A DNA stretch of 64,000 nucleotides from Mesoplasma sp. JKS002658 (GCF_023566355.1 NZ_JAKNSW010000001.1:62001-126000), one strand, 5' to 3'; positions 36,627-46,888 are shown, counted from the first letter of the stretch. Notes: generated by a model not told the origin, from the letters alone. Numbers and translations: made by a program.

Positions 36627-36680
36627 GTAGTAAAATATATGCAATGTTTTTTTACTTTTAAATTGAAAGGAGACCTTTAA

Positions 36681-37736
36681 GTGGAAACTAATATTTTAGA
36701 AATTCGTAATATCACGAAGTATTATGATGGTAAAGTTGTACTTAAAGGCGTTAGTTTTAATGTCCACGAAGGAGAGTTTATTACCCTTTTAGGACCTTCG
36801 GGATGTGGAAAAACAACAACTTTAAGAATTATTGGTGGGTTTGAAAAACCTAATAGTGGTGAAATTCTTTTTGAAAAGAAAGATTTATTACCTGTAAAAA
36901 TCAATAAGCGTCAAATTAATACTGTTTTTCAATCCTATGCTTTATTTCCTAACCGTAATGTGTGAGAAAACGTTGCTTTTGGTTTAGAAAACAAAAAGGT
37001 TAAACGTGAAATTATTAACCACGAAGTTGATAAGATCTTAAAGTTAGTTGGCTTGGAAAATCATGAAGATAAAAAGATTAATGAATTATCAGGGGGTCAA
37101 AAACAACGTGTAGCAATTGCAAGAGCGTTGATTATGAAACCTAAGATCTTACTTTTAGATGAACCAATGGCAGCTTTAGACGTCCATTTGCGAAAAGTGA
37201 TGCGTGCTGAGTTAAAACGGTTACAAGAAGAGGTCGGAATTACCTTTATTATGGTCTCTCACGACCAAGAAGAAGCGTTGACGATGAGTGACCGGATTGT
37301 AGTTATGAACCAAGGAACAATTCATCAAATTGGTACTCCTTTAGAAATTTATAATGAACCAGAAAACTTATGAGTTTCAAAGTTTATTGGTAGTTCTAAT
37401 GTGATTGAAAACGGGGAATTTGTTCATGACCATTCGGTTAAATTTGATGGTAAGAACTTTAAATGTTTGGACAGTAACTTTGGAGAAAATGAAACTAATG
37501 TTGATATTCTAATTCGTCCCGAAGACATTATTGTCAGAAAACCAAATATCGGTTTTTTCAACGGGAAGATTATTTCTGCGACCTTTATGGGGGTACACTG
37601 GGAATTAGTTTTCAAGAGTACCAAACACCGTGAATGAATTATTCACACTACAGAATATTATCCTGTTAATGAAAAAGTTTCGATTAAATGAAATAACGAA
37701 GCGATTCACGTGATGTGAAAAGAAGTTGATGATTAG
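36681..37736 (+). CDS. potA: spermidine/putrescine ABC transporter ATPase PotA
   Basis: PotA powers polyamine import. The 351-residue protein starts at GTG, 8 bases after AAAGGAG. It has Walker A GPSGCGKT (38-45), the Q-loop FQSYALFP, the signature [10 protein letters not shown], Walker [12 protein letters not shown] and a C-terminal TOBE domain (residues about 270-345). The last 35 residues are reached only by reading four TGA codons as Trp. It is first in potA-potB-potCD. Confidence 0.93.
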
Positions 37737-37759
37737 TTAATTAGAAGGAGGTTGGATCA

Positions 37760-38794
37760 GTGGCAAAAACAAAATCAGAAGCATTAGAACCAGTAACAAT
37801 TACAAATAGTGAACAAACTTCAATGCCAGCACTAACAATGGAAGAGTTAAACGCTGGTGATACAGTTCAAGCGCCTAAAAAATGAAAACAAACCATTAAT
37901 CATTCTTTGGAAACTTTGCAAAACACGAAGTTTTCAAAGTTGTTTTACAACCGAGTTTGACCATACTTATCACCTTTTATGGTGGTAATGATTTTTTTAG
38001 TAATTCTGCCTTTAATTGCGATTATTATTTATTCTTTTATTAAGCCAACTGGGGATTCGATTCAATTCCAATCAACCTTTGCTCATTTTATGGAAATGTT
38101 TACCAATCAAGGGGTAATGATTGCTTTGGGATTATCAATTGCTTATGCTTTAATTGCTTCAATCTTGTGCGTCATTATTGGTTATCCAATTGCCTATATT
38201 ATGGGGCAAATGCGCTCAAAGATTTTTGCAAGAAACATTTGGGTGTTGGTGACTTTACCAATTTGAATTAGTATGTTGTTAAAAGTTCTTGGACTTCAAT
38301 CATTTTTTTATTTGCTTAGTCCAATTTTTTTGGGTACACCAATTGCTGTCATTGTAGGGATGGTTTATATGTTCTTACCTTTTGCAATCACACCAATTTA
38401 TGATGCGATTATTGCAAGAAACGTGGATTTAGAAGAAGCAGCAATGGATCTTGGGGTTAGTCGCACCAAAACTTTTTTCACCATTACTTTACGAGAAACA
38501 ATGCCAGGAATTTTAACTGGATTTTCTTTGGTGATTGTCCAAGCAGCCACTTCTTTGATTGTGGTCCATTATTTAGGAGCAGGAAAAATTACCCTAATTT
38601 CATCAGTAATTGAATCCTACTTCTTTAAAGGATCGAACTTTGGTTATGGTAGTGCGATTGCCGTCGTCTTAACCATTATGATTTTCTTATTGATGTTAAT
38701 CATTCGTTTATTTTCTAACCGAATTGAAAAAAGAGGAAGGGGTCATCGTCGCTCATGAAAAAACTGGTGAAAAGCTCGTACTTCGCGATTATAA
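37760..38794 (+). CDS. potB: polyamine ABC transporter permease PotB
   Basis: The 344-residue membrane protein has a hydrophilic N-terminus of about 65 residues and then six helices. The EAA-type loop is EEAAMDLGVSRTKTFFTITLRE, here split by reading, and contacts PotA. GTG at 37760 follows AGGAGGTT. Under the standard code the frame would stop at 38758; with UGA as Trp it runs 12 codons further to TAA at 38792-38794. It thus overlaps potCD by 40 bases. Confidence 0.88.
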
Positions 38795-41700
38795 TGTTGT
38801 TTATTTATATCCCTGTAGTGATTATGGTTATTTTCTCATTCAACTCTGGGGATACAGTTTTTAATTTCGTTCATTTTTCAGGTAAAGCTTATGATGATTT
38901 TGTCCATAACTCGCCGTTTGTTAAATCAATTATTACTTCGTTATTTGTCGCTGTCGTTTCAACCCTGATTTCTTTAATAATTGGGGTTGCTGCAGCAATT
39001 GGGTTATCAAAATGTAAACCTTTGAGTCAAAAAGCTTGGTTTGGGATAGCCAACGTTCCTTTGATTAATGCTGATGTGGTGACAGCGGTGTCTTTGATGA
39101 TTATTTTCTTGTTAGCAGGAATGAAGTTTGGCATCGGAACCTTGTTATTTGCCCATATTTCGTTTAACGTTCCTTATGTGTTAATTACTGTAATGCCTCG
39201 GTTGCGAAAAGTTGATCCTTCAATTTTAGAAGCGGCTCAAGATTTAGGTTCAAAACCTTACCAAATTTTGTGAAAAGTGGTTTTACCAATTCTAAAACCA
39301 GCGATTATTACTGCTGGAGCAATTGCTTTTTCAATGAGTTTTGATGATTTTATTATCTCTTATTTTACAGGTGGTTCGCAAACTAACGTTTCTACTTTTA
39401 TTTATACAGCGAAGAAAATTAAACCCTTTATCTATGCGTTTGGAACTTTATTAGTAGCAGTGATTATTTTTGCAATTTTGGTGTGAAACGTTTTTCAAAC
39501 TATTAAGAACAAAAACAAAAAAACTGAAGAAGAATTACGTCAAGGTGATTATAAAACTCCCCAATTTGACCGTTATTATAAAAAACTTAACCAAGAATAC
39601 TTGATTTTAAATACTAAAAAAGTGATGCACCACTCTTGACGAATTGATCTTTGAATTCGGTATTGATGAATCAAGTTATTAATCAAGGTTTATTTACTAA
39701 AAAACTACGGGAAAAGAATTTCGCGTTTAGAGTGAAAACAATATGAAATTCGTAACGAAATTCGTAATGAAAAACGTTATTACTCACGGTTGGAAAAAAC
39801 TAAGAAAGCAATTGTTAAAGTTCGCAAGGATTTAAAAAAGAAGAGTAATGATTCGAAGAAAAAACAACGTTTAAAAAATCAATTAATTCGTCTCTTGGAC
39901 CGCAAAAAAGAGTTAGAAGCAGAAATTGAGTGAATGGAAAATCGTGACGAAAAAGCTGCTCGTCATGCTGCTCGAATCCAACGTCAAATTGATCGTTGGG
40001 TTAAAGAATTTGAGCAAGGTAAACAAGAAAAAACCCTTTCAAAAAAAGATCTTGTTTGGTATAAGAAAAAGATTAAGGGTCTAGAACAATGAAAGCTTGA
40101 AGTTGAAGAAGGGAAAAATCATTATCGTTTACGCAAAACTACCAAGAAATTAAACGAATTGCGAGATTTAAAGAGTAACAAGATTGAAGCGTTAAGCACT
40201 CGTCTTGAAGTTTTAAACGCGCAGTTATACCTTTGAAAAGATATCACTGATGACTATGATAAAACAATTAATCAAAGTCAGGGTCAATTAGAAATTGTCA
40301 TGTTGCAAGCGTATCGAAACCACCACTTGGAGGCAACGTTGAGCAAAGTTGAAGTTAAAATTCTGCATCTAGAAAAAAAAGTGACGCATTTACAAACTAA
40401 AGTTGATCGAAAAGCAGTTAAAGTTTTGAATTTAGATAGTCAAGGTAATAATCGTCCTAAGGTTAAAAATTGGTGACAAAAATCTTGAAAAACCCTAGGT
40501 GTATTTGTCATTGCTCTGGGAGCTTTTTCAGGATTGACTGTTGCTTATGTTAAGAACAATATCTATGATTTAGTGGTTGCTAACTGGGGAGAGTATATTG
40601 ATCCTGAATTGATTAACAAGTTTCAAAAAACAACAGGTTATAAAATTAACTACCAAACTTTTGACGCTAATGAAACTTTGTACAACAAGTTATATACTTT
40701 TACTTATGATTTAATGGTTCCTAGTGATTATATGGTCCAGAAGTTAGCTGATGAAAACAAACTATCCTTGGTTGATTGGTCAAAACTAAATATTCAAAAA
40801 CCAACTCAAGTGATTAGTAATTACCTTGATGACACGATTAAAGTGCCAAGTGATGAGGCTACTAAGGAAGTAATTAATAGTAGTTTAACCACTTTAATGA
40901 GCAAATCAGTGGTCAAAGAAACTGATGAAACTACAGGAGAACAATACAATATTTTAGATTATGCCATTCCTTACTTCTGAGGTGATTTAACCCTAGTTTT
41001 TAACCAAAATAATCCCAAATTAAACAACTTCTTAACCAGTTATGGTTTAACTGTTGATGATAACAATCAAGTTCAACCAAAAAACAGCTCATTGGATTGA
41101 CAAATTATTAAAGCAGCAGGACAAGCTGGTTTAAATGTCCAATTAAACAATGATCCTAAAAACATCTTTATGATTGGTGCAGAAATCTTGTATGGTCGCA
41201 CTAATTTAAAAACAAATTCAGAAGTTGATCAAGCTTATAGTTATTTGCGAGATTTGATTAAAGATAAACATATTAGTTTGGCTGAGGGTGATAGTTTAAT
41301 TACCACCGTGGAAGAAGGTCAGTTTGACATTGCATTAATGTATAACGGGGATGCGTTATTCTCGCAATTAAACCGGGATCTAAAGAAATTACCGACTGAT
41401 TTTGCTTATGGAAGGGTCAAAGCAGATGCCTTAACTAGTCCTTTAGCAGGGGTTGGAACAATTAACCAACGAACCAATGTCTACTCTGATAATATGGTTA
41501 TTGCTAAAGATGCTCACCATAAACAAGCAGCATATGATTTTATTAACTTTATTTATAATGCTAAAAACGCTACAGCCAACTCAAGTTATGTTGGCTTAGC
41601 CTCACCACTTGATAGTGTCTTAACTGATTTAAGTAATACTAGTGTTGATGATGATGGGTTTAGTGAGTATAAGAACTTATACCAACCCATTGCTGTTGAT

Positions 41701-41808
41701 GCAAGTTATTATAGTGGTACTGAACCATTAGCATTTATTAATAACAATGAGGTTGATGCTTATCTGGTGAAGAAGTTCAACGATTTATTAACCAGTATAA
41801 ATTATTAG
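38755..41808 (+). CDS. potCD: PotCD: permease fused to polyamine-binding domain
   Basis: A 1017-residue fusion. Residues 1-250 are the PotC permease: six helices, with the EAA loop ILEAAQDLGSKPYQILWKVVLP. Residues about 255-580 are a highly charged coiled-coil-rich linker (runs of K, E, R, Q, and repeated YKKK/LEK phrases). A single helix at about 580-600 then leads to the PotD substrate-binding domain, starting LVVANWGEYIDPELINKF. PotD is normally a separate periplasmic or lipoprotein subunit. Fusing it tethers the receptor outside the cell; potCD fusions are known in mollicutes. The linker is unusually long and its side of the membrane needs checking, since the last PotC helix and the PotD helix place it in the cytosol. 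Confidence 0.9.
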
Positions 41809-41846
41809 TCAATAAAAGAACTAATCAAGATTTAGTCTTGTAGTTT

Positions 41847-41881
41847 GACCTAATTATTTTTATAATAATTAGGTCTTTTTA
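41847..41881 (+). terminator. intrinsic terminator after potCD
   Basis: Stem GACCTAATTATT / AATAATTAGGTC with a short loop and T5. Confidence 0.88.
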
Positions 41882-41883
41882 TT

Positions 41884-41959
41884 GGTACTATAGCCAAGTG
41901 GCCTAAGGCATGGGTCTGCAACACCCTGATCATCGGTTCGAATCCGATTAGTACCTCCA
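41884..41959 (+). tRNA. tRNA-Cys(GCA)
   Basis: The acceptor stem is GGTACTA/TAGTACC, the loop CTGCAAC gives GCA and CCA is encoded. It starts 4 bases after the potCD terminator. Confidence 0.96.
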
Positions 41960-41973
41960 TATTTAGTTAATTA

Positions 41974-42000
41974 CAAAAGTACTTTTTAAGTACTTTTTAT
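41974..42000 (+). terminator. intrinsic terminator after tRNA-Cys
   Basis: Stem AAAAGTACTT / AAGTACTTTT with a TTT loop and a T-rich tail. Confidence 0.8.
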
Positions 42001-42006
42001 TTTGTT

Positions 42007-42038
42007 TTGACTCACAACAAATTGGAATTAGTTATAAT
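42007..42038 (+). promoter_or_regulatory. promoter of GA-repeat gene
   Basis: TTGACT and TATAAT with a 20-base spacer, about 30 bases before the coding region. The spacer is longer than ideal. Confidence 0.5.
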
Positions 42039-42070
42039 AAAAGTATGTAAGAGGAGAGAAAGAAATATGT

Positions 42071-42412
42071 TTGAAAATAAGAGAGAGAGAGAGATTACTA
42101 AGAGAAGAAATTAGACATAAGATTCTATTGGTAAATGTTGATCGAAGTTATCCAAAAATGGGGAATTTTTATCTGGCAGCAAAGGAAGCTTGGCGGGTAA
42201 ATGAGAATCGCGCAAAAGAGGTGGATTATGTTTGTGCTGTTTATCAGAATATAATTTGTAAAACCTTTCGTCCTACCAAGTGATATCGTTTTCCTGAAAA
42301 CGGGAACCGATGAGGTTTTGATGGCGATTCTGTTAATCATTCTATTTACGATAATAAAGACGTTGGTCATTTGGTAAATTGAGTAGGAGGAAATCCGGTT
42401 AGGTTCCTCTAA
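42071..42412 (+). CDS. small protein of unknown function, possibly phase-variable
   Basis: The frame 42071-42412 encodes 113 residues and opens with TTG, spaced 13 bases from AGGAGA at 42052-42057. The better-placed ATG at 42067 is one frame off: it enters a (GA)7 tract at 42081-42094 and stops after 15 codons. Adding one GA unit would join that ATG to the long frame, so the present state may be the off or low state of a slippage switch. The body is charged and rich in aromatic residues. The C-terminal half contains WRVNENRAKEVDYV, TFRPTKWYRFP, NRWGFDGD and GGNPVRF. I recall similar spacing in unnamed prokaryotic hypotheticals but cannot name a family. Four TGA codons encode Trp. Confidence 0.55.
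42081..42094 (+). repeat. (GA)7 dinucleotide repeat
   Basis: Seven uninterrupted GA units lie within the start region of the small ORF, between a well-placed ATG and the long reading frame. Confidence 0.9.
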
Positions 42413-42438
42413 TATCGTGATAAAAAGTAAATTATTAC

Positions 42439-42468
42439 TTGCTTTATTTTCTGATTGTTTGCTATAAT
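42439..42468 (+). promoter_or_regulatory. promoter of second tRNA cluster
   Basis: TTGCTT, an 18-base spacer and TATAAT with TGC extension. tRNA-Arg starts 60 bases later. Confidence 0.8.
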
Positions 42469-42528
42469 CTTATAGTCATTAAGAGATGATAGGTATAAAG
42501 AAAATTTAAAGTTTAAGTTTATTTACAT

Positions 42529-42605
42529 GCGCTCGTAGATCAATTGGATAGATCGTTTGACTACGGATCAAAAGGCTGGGGGTTCGAGTCCCTTCGAGCG
42601 CACCA
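42529..42605 (+). tRNA. tRNA-Arg(ACG)
   Basis: The acceptor stem is GCGCTCG/CGAGCGC, the loop CTACGGA gives ACG and CCA is encoded. A34 is presumably edited to inosine. Confidence 0.97.
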
Positions 42606-42667
42606 TTTTGAAATTACTTGTCATTGTTGTTTGATTTTGTTAAATGATGCAATGGCAATTTATTTTT

Positions 42668-42744
42668 CGGGAAGTGGCTCAGCTTGGTAGAGCATTCGGT
42701 TTGGGACCGAAGGGTCGCAGGTTCAAATCCTGTCTTCCCGACCA
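42668..42744 (+). tRNA. tRNA-Pro(TGG)
   Basis: The acceptor stem is CGGGAAG/CTTCCCG, the loop TTTGGGA gives TGG and CCA is encoded. Confidence 0.97.
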
Positions 42745-42756
42745 TTTCAATATTTT

Positions 42757-42832
42757 GGGCCCTTAGCTCAGCTGGGAGAGCACCTGCCTTGCACGCAGGG
42801 GGTCGTCGGTTCGATCCCGATAGGGTCCACCA
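42757..42832 (+). tRNA. tRNA-Ala(TGC)
   Basis: The acceptor stem is GGGCCCT/AGGGTCC, the loop CTTGCAC gives TGC and CCA is encoded. Confidence 0.97.
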
Positions 42833-42844
42833 TTTTTATATTTT

Positions 42845-42921
42845 GGCGAGGTAGCTCAGTTGGTTAGAGCGTTCGGTTCATACCCGAGAGGTCGAGAGTT
42901 CAAATCTCTCCCTCGCTACCA
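42845..42921 (+). tRNA. tRNA-Met(CAT), elongator
   Basis: The acceptor stem is GGCGAGG/CCTCGCT with a final wobble pair and the anticodon loop is TTCATAC, as in elongator Met tRNAs. CCA is encoded. Confidence 0.85.
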
Positions 42922-42929
42922 TTATTCAA

Positions 42930-43007
42930 GGACCTTTAGCTCAGGTTGGTTAGAGCATCCGGCTCATAACCGGACGGTCATTGGTTCAAGTCCAATAAGG
43001 TCCACCA
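42930..43007 (+). tRNA. tRNA-Ile2(CAT), lysidine-type
   Basis: The acceptor stem is GGACCTT/AAGGTCC, the loop CTCATAA gives CAT and CCA is encoded. The body resembles Bacillus tRNA-Ile2, in which C34 is modified to lysidine by TilS to read AUA. The identity is inferred from overall similarity. Confidence 0.8.
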
Positions 43008-43055
43008 TTTTTTTTAGACAATAAAATGGACGTGTTGGAACATTCTTTTTATTTT

Positions 43056-43148
43056 GGAAGATTACCCAAGTCTGGCTGAAGGGACCGGTCTTGAAAACCG
43101 GGAGTCGGGGAGACCCGAGCGGGGGTTCGAATCCCTCATCTTCCGCCA
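43056..43148 (+). tRNA. tRNA-Ser(TGA)
   Basis: A class II tRNA with a long variable arm. The acceptor stem is GGAAGAT/ATCTTCC, the loop CTTGAAA gives TGA and CCA is encoded. Confidence 0.97.
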
Positions 43149-43161
43149 TTTATCTTTATAT

Positions 43162-43237
<76 letters not shown>

Positions 43238-43241
43238 CAGT

Positions 43242-43318
43242 GGCTCCATAGCGAAGCTGGTTATCGCGCCTCCCTGTCACGGAGGAGATCACGAGTTCAA
43301 ATCTCGTTGGAGTCGCCA
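43242..43318 (+). tRNA. tRNA-Asp(GTC)
   Basis: The acceptor stem is GGCTCCA/TGGAGTC with a terminal wobble pair, the loop CTGTCAC gives GTC and CCA is encoded. Confidence 0.96.
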
Positions 43319-43326
43319 TTTTTTAT

Positions 43327-43402
43327 GGTTGTGTAGCTCAGTCGGTAGAGCAGCAGATTGAAGCTCTGCGTGTCGGCGGTTCAATTCCGTCCACAACCAC
43401 CA
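43327..43402 (+). tRNA. tRNA-Phe(GAA)
   Basis: The acceptor stem is GGTTGTG/CACAACC, the loop TTGAAGC gives GAA and CCA is encoded. Confidence 0.97.
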
Positions 43403-43422
43403 CACAAGCAATTGATGATTTT

Positions 43423-43450
43423 AAAAGGTACCTGATTGGTACCTTTTTTC
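43423..43450 (+). terminator. terminator of second tRNA cluster
   Basis: Stem AAAGGTACC / GGTACCTTT with a 5-base loop and a T-run. Confidence 0.88.
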
Positions 43451-43508
43451 TTTGTTTGCTTTTCTTTCTAAGTTAAAATAAAGGTGAAAATAATAAAGGA
43501 GCAAAACA

Positions 43509-44237
43509 ATGGAAATTATCACTTTAAATGATCCCTTAGCAGTTGGGAAAAAGACTGCTGAAATCTTTATTAAAGCAATTGAAAAAAAACCAAATGCAAT
43601 TTTAGGATTAGCAACTGGTTCGTCACCATTACCAACTTATCAAGAGTTAATTAAGGCTCACAAAAATCATCAAGTATCTTTTAAAAATGTCAAAACTTTT
43701 AACTTAGATGAATATGTTGGTTTAAAAGAAGGTGACAGTCATTCTTATCGTCATTTTATGAACGAAAACTTGTTTAATCATCTTGATATTCACAAGCCAA
43801 ATACCCATATTCCTAGTGTTAAACACGAAGCTTTGGATCATCCCGAGCAATATGATGAATTGATTAAACAAGCTGGAGGAATTGATGTGCAATTATTAGG
43901 TTTGGGAGTCAATGGTCACATTGGGTTTAACGAACCAGGAACCAAGTTTGATTCGTTAACAAGTGTAGTTAATTTAACTCCTTCAACCATTGCGGCAAAT
44001 GCGAGATTCTTTAAAAACGAAAGCGAAGTACCTACTAAGGCAGTTTCAATGGGTTTAGGATCGATTATGCAGGCAAAGAAGATTGTTTTGATTGCTACAG
44101 GTTTAAATAAGAGTGAAGCGATTAAACATTTAGTCGAGGATGCTCCTAATGAAAATTGACCAGTGACGGTTTTAAAGAATCATCCTAACGTGACGATTAT
44201 TATTGATGAACAGGCAGCAAGTCAAATTAAGAAATAA
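43509..44237 (+). CDS. nagB: glucosamine-6-phosphate deaminase
   Basis: NagB converts glucosamine-6-phosphate to fructose-6-phosphate plus ammonia. The 242-residue protein shows LATGSSPLPTY, FNLDEYVGL, the catalytic block GVNGHIGFNEPG and a C-terminal strand pattern of the sugar-isomerase fold. The frame passes one TGA (Trp) near residue 217. AAAGGAG precedes the ATG. The PycTM-like gene starts only 5 bases after its stop, so nagB transcription probably extends into that module. Confidence 0.95.
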
Positions 44238-44242
44238 AATTT

Positions 44243-44746
44243 ATGGATGATAAAGAAGTTACAAACAAGTATCATCTGATACTAGAACAAATAAAAAGAC
44301 AAATAGATAGTTTTGATGCAAAAGCAAACATTTTGTTAGCCATTTCAGGAATTCTTTCAACAGTTAGTGTTTCTTTGCTACCAGTAACAATTAAGCATAG
44401 TACACAGTTATCTTTTTTAATTCTCTTGGTGATTTATACATTTCTACTTATTGGCTCAATTTTTAGTTTTATCTTAGTTGTTATTCCGAGAAAAAGAAGC
44501 AAGAAGATTAAAAAAATTCAGACAAATTCTAATTTATATTATTGAGATCTTGCTGATGCCGAACCTAGTGAGATTAGGACAGAAATTCAAAAAGTTGATT
44601 TGTATCATGATGATTTGACAAAGCAAATAAAAATAAACTCAATGGTCGCAAAGAGAAAACATAAGTTATTGGTGTTTGGTATTGAGCTTTTGATAGTTTC
44701 TTTGTTGTTGATGTTTATAGCAATAATGGTTCACGTGTTTGTGTAA
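44243..44746 (+). CDS. PycTM-like membrane effector of a Pycsar system
   Basis: The 167-residue protein has the Pycsar effector (DUF5706) layout. An N-terminal amphipathic helix leads into IDSFDAKANILLAISGILS (residues 21-39), where the charged-small DAKA block opens the first membrane helix (29-48). A second helix follows at 56-81. A cytosolic charged segment of about 60 residues comes next, and then a last helix at 142-167. In characterised Pycsar systems the effector is triggered by cCMP or cUMP and damages the membrane during phage infection. The ribosome site is weak (AAGAAA). ATA and AGA codons are frequent, unlike in nagB. The cyclase gene follows after 14 bases. Confidence 0.65.
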
Positions 44747-44760
44747 GGGAGAAAAAAGAG

Positions 44761-45495
44761 ATGAATAATTGTGATTACAAAGATGCCAAGAAGCGAATTA
44801 ATGACATATTAAATTCCAGAACAGATGTTGAAAGAAATGTCAAAGAAATTCCGAAAGATGAATCGGCATTTAGTTATAAGAATGGAATAAAGGCTTGAGT
44901 TGGTGCGCTTTTTGTTGATATTGTTGATTCTACAAATTTATTTAAAAATGAGAGTGAAGAAAAAATAGCACGAATGATGCGAGCTTTTTGTCAAGAAATC
45001 ATCAGAATTCTTGATCAAAATCCTAATTATCGAGAGATTGGAATTCGTGGAGATTGTGTTTATGCTATTTATAACTGTCCATACAAAGACGATATTGGTT
45101 CCATATACGATGATGCGGTGACGGTAAATACATTTAATAATATGTTTCAGAAATTACTTGAGAATATTAATTTTCCAACATTTGATATTGGTATAGGTAT
45201 TGGTGCCTCTGAAGCGTTGATTATCAAAGCAGGTAAAAAAGGAACTGGAATTAGCAATAATATTTGAATTGGTGATGCAGTTATTGATGCTTCTAAATTG
45301 TCTTCTGAAGCAGGAAGAAATGATTATAGAAAAATTATGGTCTCGAATACTTTTTATTCAAATCTCGATGAATATTTTAAAAATAGTTCTGAAAATGATT
45401 ATTTCGGACGAATATATTCAAATAAATTAAAAACTTATGTTTATCAAGCGGATGTAATTTGAAGAGATATGACTGAATGAATAAAAACATTTTAA
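44761..45495 (+). CDS. class III nucleotide cyclase, PycC-like pyrimidine cyclase candidate
   Basis: The 244-residue single-domain protein matches class III cyclases. The metal-1 block is GALFVDIVDSTNLF with Asp53. The second metal site is IGIRGDCVYAIY with Asp98. The dimer/transition-state region reads DIGIGIGASEALIIKAG, followed by IWIGDAVIDASKL. It lacks any sensor or membrane domain. Short stand-alone class III cyclases next to a PycTM-type gene are the hallmark of Pycsar (PycC makes cCMP or cUMP). Substrate choice cannot be read off by eye, so an adenylate or guanylate cyclase remains possible. GGGAGA precedes the ATG. Three TGA codons encode Trp. deoA starts 42 bases later with its own strong AAAGGAGG site. 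Confidence 0.75.
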
Positions 45496-45537
45496 AGAAG
45501 TAATAGTTTATTAAAAGATTAAAGGAGGTAAATCATC

Positions 45538-46839
45538 ATGCGCATGATTGATATTATTGAAAAGAAAAGAGAAAACCAAGTTTTAAGTGAAGCAGAAATT
45601 AATTTTTTTGTGGAAGGGTATGTTCATGATCAAATTCCTGATTACCAAGTTTCTGCCTTACTAATGGCAATTTATCTTCAAGGAATGAACGATGAAGAAA
45701 CAGCTTTTTTAACTAGTGCTTATGCTAATTCGGGTGACACTTATGATTTAAGTGATATTCAAGGTTTTAAAGTTGATAAGCACTCTACGGGAGGAATTGG
45801 GGATAAAATCACTTTAATTTATTCTCCTTTAGCAGCAAGTTATGGTTTAAAGGTGTGTAAGTTAGCAGGAAGAGGACTTGGACCAACTGGAGGAACAATT
45901 GATAAGTTAGAGTCATGTCCAGGATGACAATGTGAGCTATCAGTACCTGAATTTAAAGAAGTGATTAATAAAGTAGGGATGTCAGTGATTTCTCAATCTG
46001 AAAACATGGTTCCTGGGGACAAAAAGATTTATGCTTTACGAGATGTAACTGCTACGGTTGGCTCACTACCTTTAATTGCTGCATCAGTGATGAGTAAAAA
46101 ACTAATTATTCCCGCTGATGGTTTGGTTTTAGATGTAAAGGTTGGTGATGGTGCTTTTATGAAGAATCTTAATCAAGCTGAAGCATTGGCGAAAATCATG
46201 ATTGAAATTGGTCATCGCCACCATCGAAAAATGGCGGTAATGCTTTCAAATATGAATAAACCATTAGGAAAAACAATTGGTAATGCTTTAGAAGTTAGAG
46301 AAGCTTGAGATACTTTACACGGCAAAGGACCAGATGATTTAAATGAAGTGGCAGCAACTAGTGTTGCTTTGAGTTTGGTTCAAGCAGGACTATTTGAGGA
46401 TATAGAGACTGCAAAAAGTGATGTGTTCCAGAAAATGCAAAGTGGTGAAGCTGCTCATTATCTGAAGGATTTTATCCAAGCTCAGGGTGGTGATTTTAGT
46501 GTGATTGAAAATTATGATCAAAACTTTAAGACTACTCAAGCAATTGAGATTAAAGCTGATAAAGAAGGTTATTTACAGTTCCTTTCTGCAGGAAAACTAG
46601 GAACGGTTTCAATGAAACTTGGAGCAGGAAGAGAAACAAAAACTGATGCGATTGATTTTGCTGCAGGAATTGTTTTAAATCATCAAAATGGAGAGTTAGT
46701 CAAAAAAGGTGAAGTGGTGATGACTCTTTATACCAATAAAGCTTTCAACCAAGAATTTGTTGATGATGCGAAAGCTACTTTTGAATTAATTTCAACCTCA
46801 AGTGCTGAACCTGCGATTTTAAAAATTATTGCTGATTAA
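45538..46839 (+). CDS. deoA: pyrimidine-nucleoside (thymidine) phosphorylase
   Basis: The enzyme splits thymidine, deoxyuridine or uridine with phosphate into base and pentose-1-phosphate. The 433-residue protein has the family signature [19 protein letters not shown] and the phosphate-binding [21 protein letters not shown] and a C-terminal PYNP domain follow. AAAGGAGG lies at good distance before the ATG. One TGA Trp replaces a conserved aromatic position after the signature. It directly follows the Pycsar-like genes. Confidence 0.93.
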
Positions 46840-46849
46840 GAGGACAAAC

Positions 46850-46888
46850 AAAAAAACCAAGGTTTAGATAAAACACCTTGGTTTTTTT
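46850..46888. terminator. bidirectional terminator between deoA and aldo/keto reductase
   Basis: Stem AAAAAAACCAAGG / CCTTGGTTTTTTT with a 13-base loop. Confidence 0.88.

Noticed and set aside
38755-38794. Overlap of potB and potCD as an assembly error or frameshift
   Set aside because: Both frames are open and plausible under code 4; the overlap comes from TGA read as Trp at the former stop and gives a short basic tail.
44761-45495. GGDEF diguanylate cyclase
   Set aside because: There is no GGDEF or EAL motif; the DIVDST and RGDCV metal blocks fit class III cyclases.
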